Of a DNA stretch of 5,238 nt, positions 5,002-5,238 are shown in pieces (within the stretch, counting starts at the first letter, position 1; every line of letters starts with the position of its first letter). Under the pieces are notes generated by a model. The model did not search any database and was not told where the DNA came from. It saw nothing but the letters and a program-made list of their open reading frames with translations. The position numbers and the translations under genes were made by a program. The DNA comes from Myxococcales bacterium (GTDB lineage Bacteria; Myxococcota; Polyangia; Fen-1088): positions 1 to 5,238 of the forward strand of contig PMJE01000502.1 in the NCBI GenBank assembly GCA_003157315.1. The letters run 5' to 3'.

Positions 5002-5238
5002 GCGAACCCAGGAATCCGCACCAAGAACCGGCTCGTCAGCTCTTCTAGAGATCGACCCTTGTCGTCGGTGGATGTGGCAGTTTCAACAATCTCGACGCGC
5101 TTGTCGAGAGGCTTCTCGCGTTTCTCCACCGAGGAAGCTGCGCGTGGATACTTTGAGTCGCTCGGTATCCGCAGAATGGAAGGAAAGCGACTGACGCTTC
5201 GGCCGCCCAAGGGTCCTAGTGTCCTGTAAGAGAAAAAG

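Larger units (their letters stand above)
4935..5238 (-). pseudogene. Fragment of a restriction-endonuclease-like (Mrr_cat-type) gene, 5' end off window
   Basis: A minus-strand frame is open from the right edge to a TGA at 4937-4935, overlapping the lepB end by 8 bp. Its translation includes KRVEIVETATSTDDKGRSLE followed by ELTSRFLVRIPGF. From memory, the pattern DKGRxLEEL...F...PGF introduces the nuclease domain of Mrr-type restriction-endonuclease-like proteins. In these, PGF is followed by a strand and a conserved EEID-type acidic motif. Here the sequence instead runs into Gly-Pro repeats (the GGCCGG array) and a basic tail, then stops, so no catalytic core remains. A TTG at 5210 is the only recognisable start upstream of a possible internal GTG; the true start may lie beyond 5238. 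By eye, 5010-5238 is less GC-rich than the neighbouring genes, which suits an acquired, decaying gene. An overlapping plus-strand frame ending at 5229 shows no recognisable family. If the family call is wrong, this is an unassigned open frame. Confidence 0.4.

Noticed and set aside
4894..5229. Plus-strand frame ending in TAA at 5229
   Set aside because: It starts inside lepB in another frame, has Gly/Ala/Arg-rich GC-repeat translation and no recognisable motif. The minus strand carries a better family signal. Kept as the main alternative for this region.

Overview
This is a GC-rich window (about 60-65 % by eye) made mostly of housekeeping and envelope genes. The gene set suggests a delta-proteobacterial or Myxococcota-type bacterium: a long-form DUF507 protein, a PilZ protein, a lipoprotein with Asp-rich calcium-loop-like repeats, a small ribbon-helix-helix (RHH) regulator and a lepA-lepB pair. 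That assignment rests on recalled gene content, not on a search.

Layout. Bases 1-420 (minus) hold the first 140 codons of a DUF507 protein that runs off the left edge. A tRNA with anticodon CAT lies at 578-651 (plus), read away from DUF507. Its last base directly touches the stop codon of a minus-strand PilZ gene (652-1008). The PilZ gene follows a lipoprotein gene (1038-1868, minus) by 29 nt, so the two probably form one operon. A 108-bp divergent region (1869-1976) separates the lipoprotein from a plus-strand set: RHH regulator (1977-2162), lepA/EF4 (2169-3971) and lepB/signal peptidase I (3968-4942). Spacings of 6 nt and then a 4-nt ATGA overlap indicate one transcript. To the right, 4943-5238 holds a GC hairpin, a GGCCGG tandem array and a minus-strand open frame. 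That frame looks like the start of a restriction-endonuclease-like gene that has lost its catalytic part.

How it fits together. LepA (ribosome-associated GTPase) and LepB (leader peptidase) are a classic pair; here an RHH DNA-binding protein precedes them. The RHH stop codon and the lepA TTG start are in the same reading frame, with only two codons between them. The lipoprotein gene and the RHH gene both lack a visible Shine-Dalgarno sequence. Each has a weak promoter-like element placed so that transcription would begin at or next to the start codon. A palindrome and a pair of direct repeats overlap the two -10 elements and could be RHH operators.

I see no CRISPR array, complete mobile element or clearly new multi-gene system. 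The best leads are the same-frame RHH-lepA junction, the apparently leaderless divergent promoter pair, and the truncated nuclease-like remnant beside lepB.
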